Shown here piece by piece: positions 37,867 to 47,408 of a stretch of DNA of 64,000 bases. Source of the stretch: Parietaria judaica (Eukaryota > Streptophyta > Magnoliopsida > Rosales > Urticaceae). Each line of letters opens with the position of its first letter. Position 1 is the stretch's first letter. The stretch is from contig OX940870.1 of assembly GCA_954871525.1 (NCBI GenBank), positions 15,655,501 through 15,719,500 on the forward strand, in the 5' to 3' direction. A program made the translations under genes and the position numbers. The notes beneath the pieces were generated by a model. That model was not told the DNA's origin. It saw only the letters and a program-made list of their open reading frames with translations, and did not search any database.

Positions 37867-38109
37867 TTGGTTGAAGGTTATAATTTTGTGGAATTGATTC
37901 GGGATCTACCCAATCAAAGTATCCGCAATTATCTTTTCCTTGATGTCAAGCAAAATACCCCAAATCACAACATTATCGAATTTTCAGAGATCAATTATAG
38001 AGTCGTCATCAATGAACGTACCTTCATCTTCGAACAACACCTGAATCTTCTTCCTGGATTCTTCCACGTGTTTGACATTAAGACTGTCGTGCTGTTGCCG
38101 CATTCGTAA
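37867..38109 (+). CDS. Small ORF of unknown function in the MULE island
   Basis: An 80-codon frame beginning MVEGYNFVELIRDLPNQSI. Its composition is protein-like, with a charged and hydrophobic mix and no low complexity, but I do not recognise it and no motif is evident. TAGCGGTA motifs lie just upstream (37623, 37684). It may be a fragment of a captured gene. Confidence 0.3.
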   Translation: MVEGYNFVELIRDLPNQSIRNYLFLDVKQNTPNHNIIEFSEINYRVVINERTFIFEQHLNLLPGFFHVFDIKTVVLLPHS

Positions 38110-38598
38110 ACACACCGTCGAACCTTCTGAGTAGGAGAAGTTCTTGAACTATCGGCGAGGTCGTACATTGTAGAGCTGTTATTGCTAAGGTCGAAAGTAG
38201 ATCTACAATTTTTGGGATTTCTTGTGATCTGGTGACGTGGGTGTCTTTACTTTATAGTCGATTTTCTTACCGTTGGTGATTAAATTAGGTTCTATATATA
38301 AAAGTACCAGCTATAATAATTAATAAGTAAGACAACTATAGTAAGAGTAGTAAACAATTAAAACAATTAAGACACACTACTATCAAGTACAGTAATTTTT
38401 ATTTGAAAGAAATACTACTCTTCGTACCTATAGCGGTAAGTAAATAAATTACTCTAAGTGAGTAGTCGTAACGAATTGAAACAACTTATATTAGCAGTGG
38501 TAACGAGGTAAAACAAGTTATATTAGTAGCGGTAAAGGAGTAATGCAACTTATATTAGTAGGGGTTACAAAACTAAGTTATACTAACTAACAGGCAAA

Positions 38599-39516
38599 TC
38601 AATCGGAAAGTTCCGCTAGCTCCTTCTTGCGACGAAAAGCCTTCCGGACAGATGCCGCGTATGGACGACTGCTCTCGCTCGTGCGGACTAGGGGCGATAG
38701 GTACAGCGTCCCCGGGCCAACGTCCAAAAGAAGAAGACCACCGGGATCGACGTTTCCCCAACCCATTCGCAACTCAGAGTTCAGGTCGGCTCTGGGACGG
38801 AAGGGCCCCATGCGAGCCCATTCATAGAAAAGGCCTGCATCCCGCAAATTGCGGTAGCTTGTCAACTTGCCTAAGATGCGCTGTCTGGGAGGGAGCCTGG
38901 CTATAAACTCGGCATATTTAATATATTTATCTAGATCATCGAATGATGCAAAGGTCCACGTTGGAGTGGACCTATGATCCTACAACTCCCCCGGCCCCGC
39001 CACGAAGAATTACAGACTCGGTACACGGCTAAGTACGTTGGCTTATCTGTAGAGCACGGGCCCCACATTGCGAAGCCAGGGACTCTCCGTGAGTGTGTAG
39101 AAGCCGCCTCGAAGTTCCTTTAATCCAAACAAACTCAGAATATTGTTCTCCGTTAGACGCGGCAACTCGACTTGGTGTGCGAGGACATACAGCACCACAA
39201 TGATCTGGTAGCCCTCCGGGACAAGTTTGAATGGGGCCAGGTCATTACCCTTCAAAATCTCCATATACTCCGGTGCCAGGGGAAACGTCACCCCCGCCTC
39301 CAAGTGTTCGCGGCTCCATGCCGAGTAAGTTCGTCCATCGTCGTGCTTATAGGTATGCTCGTACTTGCGATCAACCTCGTTTTGCAAAAGCTCTTCATTG
39401 TCAAACTTGTCGGGCAATATCGCCTTCAGTTGCCCCCCTTCAAAGCCATAAAAACGGGCAATATCTCTCAGTGTCACTTCATCGGTGAGTGGGAGAATCC
39501 TTTTTTCTCGGTTCAT
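38599..39516 (-). pseudogene. Retrotransposon-type ORF (PF04195-like), decayed
   Basis: One minus-strand frame of about 306 codons broken by three stops (two TAA, one TAG, between about 39045 and 38975) with no frameshift. Its N-terminal half (LAPEYMEILKGNDLAPFKLV, then QIIVVLYVLAHQVELP and LRGGFYTLTES) resembles the gypsy-associated domain also seen in the antisense ORF at 56456. The rest reads FFVAGPGEL, then WTFASFDDLDKYIKYAEFIA and LTSYRNLRDAGLFYEWARMG. No TAGCGGTA motif occurs inside it though several flank it. It may be a captured or nested retrotransposon piece. Domain assignment is from pattern memory. Confidence 0.55.
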
Positions 39517-40099
39517 TGTGGAGAGTAGTGGCGACTTACTCAGCGAAGAAGAGAAATAAATATAGACTTATGGACAGAGCTCGTAGCGGTTACCGAGACA
39601 TCGAGCAACTCAAACATGATTGATTGAGTTCTGTAGCGGTAATGAATTACGATCATGATTAAAGGAGTTGAAATCTCAAACGTCTATATTTTTATTATTT
39701 ATTCACAACAAAGACTGTAACAACTGGCGTGATATATATTTGACATGACGCGTGCGTCGTCTTACAAATAACGGTATAACAAATAGCGGTATCATTATCA
39801 AATAGCGGTATCATTGTGGCATGTAAGAGTTGTACAACAACTAGCGGTATCATTATCAACTAGCGGTAGGGAGAGACCTCGTATCAGTTACCGAGACATC
39901 GATCAACTCAACCATCACAACAAAAAGGATGGATCAGATCTGTAGCGATTATGATTACGTCATGGAAAATCTCAAGAGCCGCAATAATTAAGCACAGTTC
40001 GGATTTTCTATTTGAAAGAACGTGTCAGTCGGTGTCTATTAAAAGGATAGTTCTACTTCCATCTTTGTACCATCAGATATTGTAATATCAGAAACAACG

Positions 40100-40948
40100 A
40101 TGTATTCGGAGGACCTTCCCGAAGACCTTGTGTTCCACAAGATCGTAGCCAAATTGCCGGCAAAATTTTTTATGGGATTAAAGAGCGTCTCGAAACGTTG
40201 GCTGGCAAGAATATCATGGGGGGACTCGTCGTTCATCAACACACATCATATTCGGCAGCGGATCAGAAACGGCCTACTCTTGATTGCCTCCTCCAAAAGG
40301 GACTACCGACAGGTAATACTGCTGCTTTCCAGCCAAAGGGTGACGAACATAGACGTGTCGTATCTTCATGCAGAAAATTACGAACACTTCGATATTGTAG
40401 GCTCCTACAACGGCTTAATATGCCTGTCATTCGGGGGGGGGGGTGGAGACGAGACTCGTGATTTGGAATCGGAAACCCGGCAAGTGAGGCGACTTCCCGT
40501 TACAGCACCCTACTCACATGCCTTTCATGACACTAGGGTGTTAGGTTTCACCTATGACGTCACTATCAACGACTACAGGGTCGTCCGACTTTGCGTAGCC
40601 AAGGATTCGCTTTCTGTATGCGTACAAGGGTTCTCCAAAAGCGAACTTGCATGGAAAGACTGTGGGTCCTTGACACTTCCAGGGGCGCTTCATTGGCCAC
40701 GGAACGTGGTAAAGGTGGACGGGGTACTTCATTGGACGGTTCTGATTCACCCCGGGAAAAATAAATCATCATTCATTTCCTTCGACTGGCTGGACGAGGT
40801 TCTTTGTGTCGACGAAACTCAAACCGTGCTACCGACGGTAGAACGGCAGGCGATGGAGGACTGGTGGAGAAATGTATGGGGCCTGAAGAATGACATGTAC
40901 GTTGAGCTCGCCCATGATTACGAGGAGAGCTTAGTCTCTGTATTTTGA
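40100..40948 (+). CDS. F-box protein with associated (FBA-type) domain
   Basis: An uninterrupted 282-codon frame. Residues 5-45 (EDLPEDLVFHKIVAKLPAKF, then LKSVSKRWLARI) match the F-box, which binds SKP1 in SCF ubiquitin ligases; the remainder (GSYNGLICLS, ETRQVRRLP, VLGFTYDVTINDYRVVRL, NVVKVDGVLHW) matches the F-box-associated domain that selects substrates. It is shorter than many relatives (350-400). A run of ten G's at 40433-40442 codes five Gly, and just after it the usual LWNP reads LES, so two compensating small indels are likely. It lies in the MULE island with TAGCGGTA clusters on both sides, so it is probably cargo captured from the host. Function is unknown. Confidence 0.8.
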   Translation: MYSEDLPEDLVFHKIVAKLPAKFFMGLKSVSKRWLARISWGDSSFINTHHIRQRIRNGLLLIASSKRDYRQVILLLSSQRVTNIDVSYLHAENYEHFDIVGSYNGLICLSFGGGGGDETRDLESETRQVRRLPVTAPYSHAFHDTRVLGFTYDVTINDYRVVRLCVAKDSLSVCVQGFSKSELAWKDCGSLTLPGALHWPRNVVKVDGVLHWTVLIHPGKNKSSFISFDWLDEVLCVDETQTVLPTVERQAMEDWWRNVWGLKNDMYVELAHDYEESLVSVF

Positions 40949-41040
40949 TTATTTCCGTGCATATTAGTTATGTATAGCGTTTATAAGGTTTCTAGCTTAT
41001 TAGCGCAACAACTTTGTGTAACGTTAGCCTAATTATGTCG

Positions 41041-41530
41041 TAATAATTATGTCGTATAGCGGTAAAGATAGTTTTTGTTAACGGTAGAACAACGGTTGTT
41101 AAAAAACAGTTATATGAAGTTTTTGTTTATTGCTCGACGGTTTAAATTTAAGTATATTATCTCGAATATATAGCGGTATACTTAACTTGGTAATAGCGGT
41201 ATAACATTTTACTAGAGGAGATAGTATCTGAGAATGAAAAAACTATATTATCTCGATTGTATAGTGGTAACCTAGTTATATCGTAATAGTTATGTCGTAT
41301 AGCGGTAAAGATAGTTTTTGTTAACGGTAGAACAACGGTTGTTAACAAACAGTTATATGAAGTTTCTGTTTATTGCTCGACGGTTTAAATTTAAGTATAT
41401 TATATCGAATGTATAGCGGTATACTTAACTTGGTAGTAGCGGTATAAGATTTTACTAGAGGAGATAGTAATAGCGGTAGACGCACACTGGGTAATAGAGG
41501 TATCAGCAAGGCTGTATCATTTTACTAGAG
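41041..41530 (+). repeat. 243-bp tandem duplication rich in TAGCGGTA
   Basis: Two copies (about 41041-41226 and 41284-41469; period 243 bp), almost identical, each with three TAGCGGTA motifs and the phrase AACAACGGTTGTTAA. A third partial copy of the end (ACTAGAGG) is at about 41523. Confidence 0.85.
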
Positions 41531-41797
41531 GTAATAGTATCTGAGAATGAACCTAGCGATAGCCCTTGGGTGTCGATAAATAAGTTATACATATTGGCAA
41601 AACAAGTGAATAAAAAAACATAAACTTACTCGTACATCGTAATTAAACAAGGTGAATAGAAAACATACTTGTCCAAAGTAATAAGCATAGTTACCACATA
41701 TTGGACCAACGGTCCAAACAAAATAGGTAACAAAACGTAGTCAAAATATTACAGAGCTTAGATAGTTTTAGTTCTAAAGTTGGAACGACCAATTCGT

Positions 41798-42800
41798 CTA
41801 GATTTCCATTGCGTATCGGGACAGGGCTGAAGGTACTAAACGGTCAACCATCGTGAAAGGGTGGCATCCGAGCATGTCTAGTTTTATGAACTTCATAGAA
41901 AATATTCCAGAGTCGACAGGCCGGTTCCAATCTGGCCCTGAGGCGCGCCTCCATGTCAAACGCCGGTTCTTGAGATATGCACGGCAGGGTAATGCAGTCA
42001 AGTTTGACGCTTCCAAAATCCAAGGGAAGTAATCCTCTAGATCCCGCAATATCATTGACATCTTATATTCACAACCGTAGTTTGCCCGAGGAATAAATAG
42101 GTTAAACCGCGCTGTTTCGAAATCGGCTCTGCATGCTATCCATTGACCGTCAAAATAGATTGGGAAGTACAGCTTGTCGACGTACTCCCACGCTCGGCCG
42201 TAAAACCTTGGGTTGTCTCCTGATACCCAATCTATAGACCGAAAATCATCAACTTCCAGTGAACCTCTATGGATCTTCCCAGCAATGATAGTCACTAGGG
42301 TCATGAAGGAACTGTCGACAACAGCGATTGCATCGGAATTGCGAATACTCCCGGGAAAAGTAGCAAGTCACTTACGAAGCCCGTAAGTGATCTCGTCGAT
42401 GACCTGCATTAAATATAAATGAATTGGTTATAACAAATAATAATAAAAAATATAGAAATATTTCCATCGAAGAATTATTACCCCGTCGTCCAGCGACCCT
42501 TCGCGGTCGACTAGAGTCTGAAAAAAGGCCCGGTCGTATATTCCGATACCACATACGACGGGCGTGGAAGCTTCTTGATCCAACCACCGGGTGAACAGGC
42601 GTTCGAGGTACTTTGGTGTTGGTGAACAGGCCTCGCCAGCCTCAGCGCCAGGCTCAACATCCGACCCACCGCCTGGCTCAGCATCTTCACCTCGAGGCGC
42701 AACATCTTCACCTCCAGGATGACCATCTTACTCAACATCAGACGCACCATCTTCACCTTCAAAATCTCCATCTGCCTCACCGCCGATGTCGCTCTCCACT
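41798..42800 (-). pseudogene. ULP1-like (peptidase C48) protein, catalytic residues lost
   Basis: Minus strand, probably two or more exons. The upstream part (about 42800-42482) is acidic with Gly-Glu-Asp repeats, then reads LFTRWLDQEASTPVVCGIGI and ends DREGSLDDG at a GT donor. An intron (42481-42404, ending GCAG) leads to VIDEITYGLRK and then a stop at 42370-42368, which overlaps a GTAAGT donor-like sequence. The main domain follows without frameshift to 41798 (AWEYVDKLYFPIYFDGQWIA, then DFETARFNLFIP, then VDSGIFSMKFI). In ULP1 proteases the triad positions are GHW, D and DCG; here they read GQW, D and DSG, so His and Cys are replaced. A TAA interrupts the acidic part near 42728. SUMO protease activity is unlikely; ULP1-like genes are known passengers of plant MULEs. 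Confidence 0.75.
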
Positions 42801-43739
42801 AGCAACAGGGTGTAAATAGACAGTTAGCGGCAATTCTAAAAAACATAGCGGCAATGTAGTATATTCGGATCAATGGCGAAATGCTAGCGGTATTATGTGA
42901 AAGGAGCGTAAATATATAGCGGTATTGCTTTCATAGGTAAAGAACAACTCCTACCTCGTCCTCCTTCGTAAACCACACTATATAGTATATTGCACGTAAA
43001 AAAAAGTAAACCCTAACATCATTACGAGTCAAAACAGTTCGCAAAGCATAGGTTTCTCAACAAATAAACATTTACCTCCATTTTTGTGGCTTTGGGGAGG
43101 ATGAAGACGATGATCAAAAAACTCGGGAGCTGAAAGGATCGTCCTTCGCTGGGAAAGCAAAGAGAAGAAAGCCTAGTTTCTCGAAGTCGTTCGCGAACCA
43201 GAATGAACGGAGCATAGGAACGAGGAGTACGATGGAGAAGAGAAAACGTTCGGAGTCTCAAGAGAGGATCTTGGGAGCGTCGAAGTGAAGTAATCACAGA
43301 GAAGAAGAAACGATAATATGTTTGAAAAAAAAACCCTAAAATAAAATGTAATAAATAAACCGCTCGATAACCAAAGGGCAAATTAGTAATTTCATAAAAT
43401 ACTGGGTAAAAAATAAATGGTAACTCACAATTTTTATTTATTAGAGCAAAAAATAAATGTAAAAGAAACATAACTCGCAATTTGAATTTATTAAAGAGAA
43501 AAAAAAATGTAAAAGAAACAAAAAGTTATAACGAGGGTATGCAGCGAAACGACATCTCTAATGAGGTCTTTTAGCCAATTCTTTCTAACCAATTCGCGGG
43601 CACAATGCCTGCACGCACTCCCAGGTTTCTCTTTTGACTTTTCCTCTTATATATATATATTACTATTTACTATATACATAAAATGCGAATCAGACTGTGA
43701 CCTGCAATCTTCACGCATTTTCGGTCACGTACAAATGTT

Positions 43740-45143
43740 GTGTGCAACCATTTATATATATACTTTATAATATAAATCTTTTAATTATTAATTAATTATT
43801 AATAATCTAGAATAAATCTTATTAATAATTAAATCCAAATAACTAAATTATATTATAATTTCTTCTCTCTCGTATCACACACTAAATTGTCGTGGGACAA
43901 ACCCACCATTTTATTTGTGACACGTGATTTAATTAATGCAACACGAAACTTTAAGTGAAGCTTATTAAATCTATAAATCACAAACCGTCAGTCGGATCGA
44001 CTCGGTTCCAAAAGATAAATTGCACATAATTAAATTTCTAAAACTTTCCAGTTTATGACAAAATTAATTTCATTCATCTTTTGACAATTAAATTTCCGGT
44101 AAAACTATGGTACTTTTGCCGTGGTAAAACTATCTGAACAAACGTATATTTAATCACGTACGTATCATCCGTTCCGGAGCTATCGTGGGGACCATGGACC
44201 CATATCACTTAAGCTCTAACGAACTACTAAAAGTTTGTTAACCGCGGTGTAATTCCACTATAAACCCGAGGCTGCACTCTTTAGTGATACAGTATATATT
44301 ATTCCCTTTTATAGCGAGGTGTCCATTGATTTAATAAAATTCGGGTTATTGATCTTTCACTTTATGATCCTCATATGAGCAGGCGTTTTTTACCGTATTG
44401 CCTCTCACTGCATTTTCATCCTTAACTCAGTCGATATTATTGTGAGCAACCCACTTATGATTACGAGTCATAAGCTGGCCATGGATATATCTCACTTCTC
44501 ACCATCGACAATCAAGGGAATCATCTTGACTCTGAAGAGAGTTGTGTGATGCCAATATCTATGATGAAGCTACCTTCACTGTTGACTATCATGTTCCCAA
44601 AATAATAGTGTTGGGAACAGCGGTAACATATTGTGTTCTTTAGTGATTAAATCAAATAACAATCAAGTCAACAGATCAGACTCAAGATCACTCAGGACTT
44701 AGATCGAATATCCATTTGATCATCTACGAGTGACTCAACTCCAAGTTATCAGTGGCGGTATTATATGATAACTTCCGGAGTTTAATTCAGGTCCAATCCA
44801 GTATGAAGACGCTTCATACTTAATGCACTTCTAGTGAGTGTGGCACACACTTAATCCAGAATAGGATCATGTCACTTAGTCACATTAATGACCTTATTCA
44901 ATTAATGGGGTCACAGACAATTTAAGTTCATTTATTATGATTATCAATTCTTCCTCACATTGACTCAAGTGTGATGATAATAACATAATTGCATTCCATT
45001 ATGAACTATGGATCAAACGTTCTATTTTACTCCACCAGAAACTATAATAAGATTAACATAATAAGTATCATCTTTATTCAATGACAAGTCACAATCATTT
45101 ACAAATGGGTTAAAACAGCTTGTTTAAGGATACATGTCCAACA
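43740..45143 (-). mobile_element. Family A LTR, 5' half, minus orientation
   Basis: The reverse complement of the first 1.4 kb of family A, ending in TACATGTCCAACA at 45143, followed by AGAAT (45144-45148), the target duplication paired with 27506-27510. Hallmarks include CCCAAAATAATAGTGTTGGG (about 44597) and the minus form of the phrase GATACGGGTCCATGGTCCCC (about 44184). The left limit against the MULE island is blurred between 43580 and 43740. Confidence 0.8.
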
Positions 45144-45148
45144 AGAAT

Positions 45149-47248
45149 TGTGTGGTATGAGTAGTCTGGCTTATGGGTTACCCTATTTATAGGGAAATTC
45201 CCAACCACTTTAGAGAAAATCTCTCAACAAATTATGAAAGATTTACTCTAAAAAATTGGAGATATTCACTCAAAGATTAATAAATCAAATATTTTATTTT
45301 TCAATTTATTTATTAGGGATAATAGCGGCAAAAGTGGCCAAAGTTAAGCCAAGTGTGCAAATAAGTGGCCAAACCGATTTAATATCGGCATAAGTAGCCA
45401 AAGTTTACCAAACCGTGGACAGTACAAATTCCATCCATTTCATGTCAATGCCGTTTGCCACGTCATTTCCACAAGTGTTGAGCTTTGGCCACTTATTTGC
45501 ACACTCGGCCTAACTTTAGCCACTTTTGCCGCTATTATCCCTTATTTTTTTATGTTCCAAAGTATTTTTTAGGGGTTATCTATATTTTTTTTGTTATTTT
45601 TTTCTCTTAAGATTTGACTAAAACTTGATTTTCGAAAGAACTGATTCTGTTTTTTATATTTAGAACGCTGAATATCACTCTCAATTTTGAAAACATTAAA
45701 ATGTGTTATCGGTTTCACATGTAATTTACGATCATAGGATTTGACATAAAACATCTATATATTTAATTGTTAGGGACCATTATATTTTTTTAAAGGAATT
45801 GGTACGAAATACCCATTTAGCCACAAGTTTTTTTTTATTCAAATTACTCATTGTGTGTTTTAAAATGTACTAAAGTAGGTATGTTTTAAAAACTTTGTAC
45901 AAAATATAATTTTTGTTAATAATGTTGGCCTAACATTGTTAGTTAGATCCGCGACTAAAATCGAGACTTTTTTACATTATTTTATTAAGATTATTAATTT
46001 TATGAAATTTTATTGTACCATGTTAGGAAATTTTATTGTATTTAACAAAACTTCATAAAATTAATAATCTTAATAAAATAATCTAAAAAAGTCTCAATTT
46101 TAGTCTCTGCTCTAACTAACAATGTTAGGCCAACATTATTAACAAAATTATTATTTTGTACAAACTTATTAAAACATACATATTTTAGTACATTTTAATA
46201 CACACAATCAGTAATTAAAAAAAAAAAAAAAACTTGTGGCTAAATGGGTATTTCGTACCAATTCCTTTAAAATAATCTAATGGTCCCTAACAATTAAGTA
46301 TATAGAGGTTTTATGTCAAATACTATGATCCTAAATTACATGTGAAACCGATAACACATTTTAATGTTTTGAAAATTGAGAGTGATATTCAGCGTTCTAA
46401 ATTTAAGAAACGGAATCAATTCTTTCGGAAATCAAGTTTTAGTCAAATCTTAAGAAAAAGAAAAAACAAAAAAAATCTAGATAAACGCTAAAAAATACTT
46501 TGGAACGTAAAAAAATAAGGGATAATAGCGGCAAAAGTGTCTAAAGTTAGGCCGAGTGTGCAAATAAGTGGCCAAAGCTCAACACTTGTGGAAATGACGT
46601 GGAAAACGGCGTTGACTTAAAATGGATGGAATTTGTACTGTCCACGGTTTGGTAAACTTTTGCTACTTATGCCGATATTAAATCAGTTTGGCTACTTATT
46701 TGCACTCTTGGCCTAACTTTGGCCACTTTTGCCGCTATTATCCCTATTTATTAAAATCAAATTTCTTATATAAATATAAATCGATTTTAATTATTTTCTC
46801 AATTAAATATCTCAGGAATAAATACAAATATTTAATTTCTCTAATTTTTAATTTAAATAACAGTGTTATTTTTAGCCATAGACCAAAAAACTATTATTAT
46901 TATTATAAATCTCAAACCGTCTTTCAAATTGACACGAATAAAAAAAACAACTTTACCAGAATTTAATTTCGCACAACCCTAAGGATGACTTAGGATTAAA
47001 TTCAATCATCATTTTACAGTTTCAGTGGCATACCAAACTTTAGTACTTTTGCCACTATTTAGGGTAATTAGTAATTCGTGACAACAATCACGAACCGAGT
47101 CTGATTGGAGTATCCATTCAAATGAGACATTTGAAAATAATTGAGATGTAATCTTTTATTGAGCTACAAAGGGGACTAATGGACGCACACGCTCGAGCTT
47201 TGGTAAAAGCGCATCTGAATAGAGGGCATATATAAAATATGTCCAACA
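45149..47248 (-). mobile_element. LTR family B, 5' part, minus orientation
   Basis: The reverse complement of an LTR starting TGTTGGACATATTTTAT at 47248, with its TATA box (minus-strand CCTATAAATAGGG, about 45180-45193). It is interrupted by the foldback element 45315-46745 and, at its left, by the family A element. Shared with other B copies are the phrases TTTCGCACAACCCTA (about 46966) and TACAAAGGGGACTAATGGA (about 47166). Confidence 0.7.
45315..46745. mobile_element. Foldback transposon with about 700-bp inverted arms
   Basis: A 1431-bp near-palindrome centred at about 46030, flanked by an exact 7-bp duplication ATTTATT (45308-45314 and 46746-46752). Ends are AGGGATAATAGCGGCAAAAG and its complement. 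Each arm begins with a 228-bp MITE (45315-45542 and 46518-46745) that has the same short terminal repeats itself, so the unit is composite: two inverted MITEs enclosing an inner 975-bp inverted repeat. No transposase. Confidence 0.88.
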
Positions 47249-47394
47249 TAATCTTTGTTAAAATATTTTTTAAGGGTTACCCAGCACGGGTCGCATGACG
47301 GACATTAATCAATTATGTGACAATTTTTTTTTGTAAACCGATCCCCACAGGGTACATGATATTCCGCAAACCCAAAAACCCTATCTCCCGAGCA
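47249..47394 (+). mobile_element. LTR 3' end, plus orientation
   Basis: The last ~145 bp of an LTR (GTTACCCAGCACGGG, like the GTTACCCGGACGG end of family A) closing in GAGCA at 47394, directly before a primer-binding site. Its upstream part is cut away by the family B insertion. Confidence 0.55.
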
Positions 47395-47395
47395 A

Positions 47396-47408
47396 TTGGT
47401 ATCAGAGT
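47396..47408 (+). promoter_or_regulatory. Retroelement primer-binding site (tRNA-Met type)
   Basis: TTGGTATCAGAGT, complementary to the 3' end of initiator tRNA-Met, sits two bases after the LTR end. It primes minus-strand DNA synthesis in Copia-type and related elements and marks a plus-oriented element. Confidence 0.75.

Larger units (their letters stand above)
28720..43600 (+). mobile_element. MULE-like island with cargo genes (about 15 kb)
   Basis: The DNA between the two halves of a family A LTR. It carries a MuDR-type transposase pseudogene (29526-32115, +), a ULP1-like gene (41798-42800, -), an F-box gene (40100-40948, +), a retrotransposon-type pseudogene (38599-39516, -), unknown small frames, and dozens of TAGCGGTA motifs. 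Without the solo LTR at 32154-34941 it is about 12.1 kb. Long terminal inverted repeats are not visible; only ATACCCTCG (about 28737) and its complement (about 43532) mark possible ends, and I could not find a 9-10 bp duplication. MULEs that pair a transposase with a ULP1-like protein are known in plants (Kaonashi-type), and non-TIR MULEs (VANDAL-type) lack long terminal repeats. Confidence 0.65.

Noticed and set aside
43022..43480. 152-codon minus-strand ORF upstream of the ULP-like gene
   Set aside because: It is Phe/Leu/Arg-rich with no motif and lies where a 5' UTR or element end would be; I see no support for a protein.
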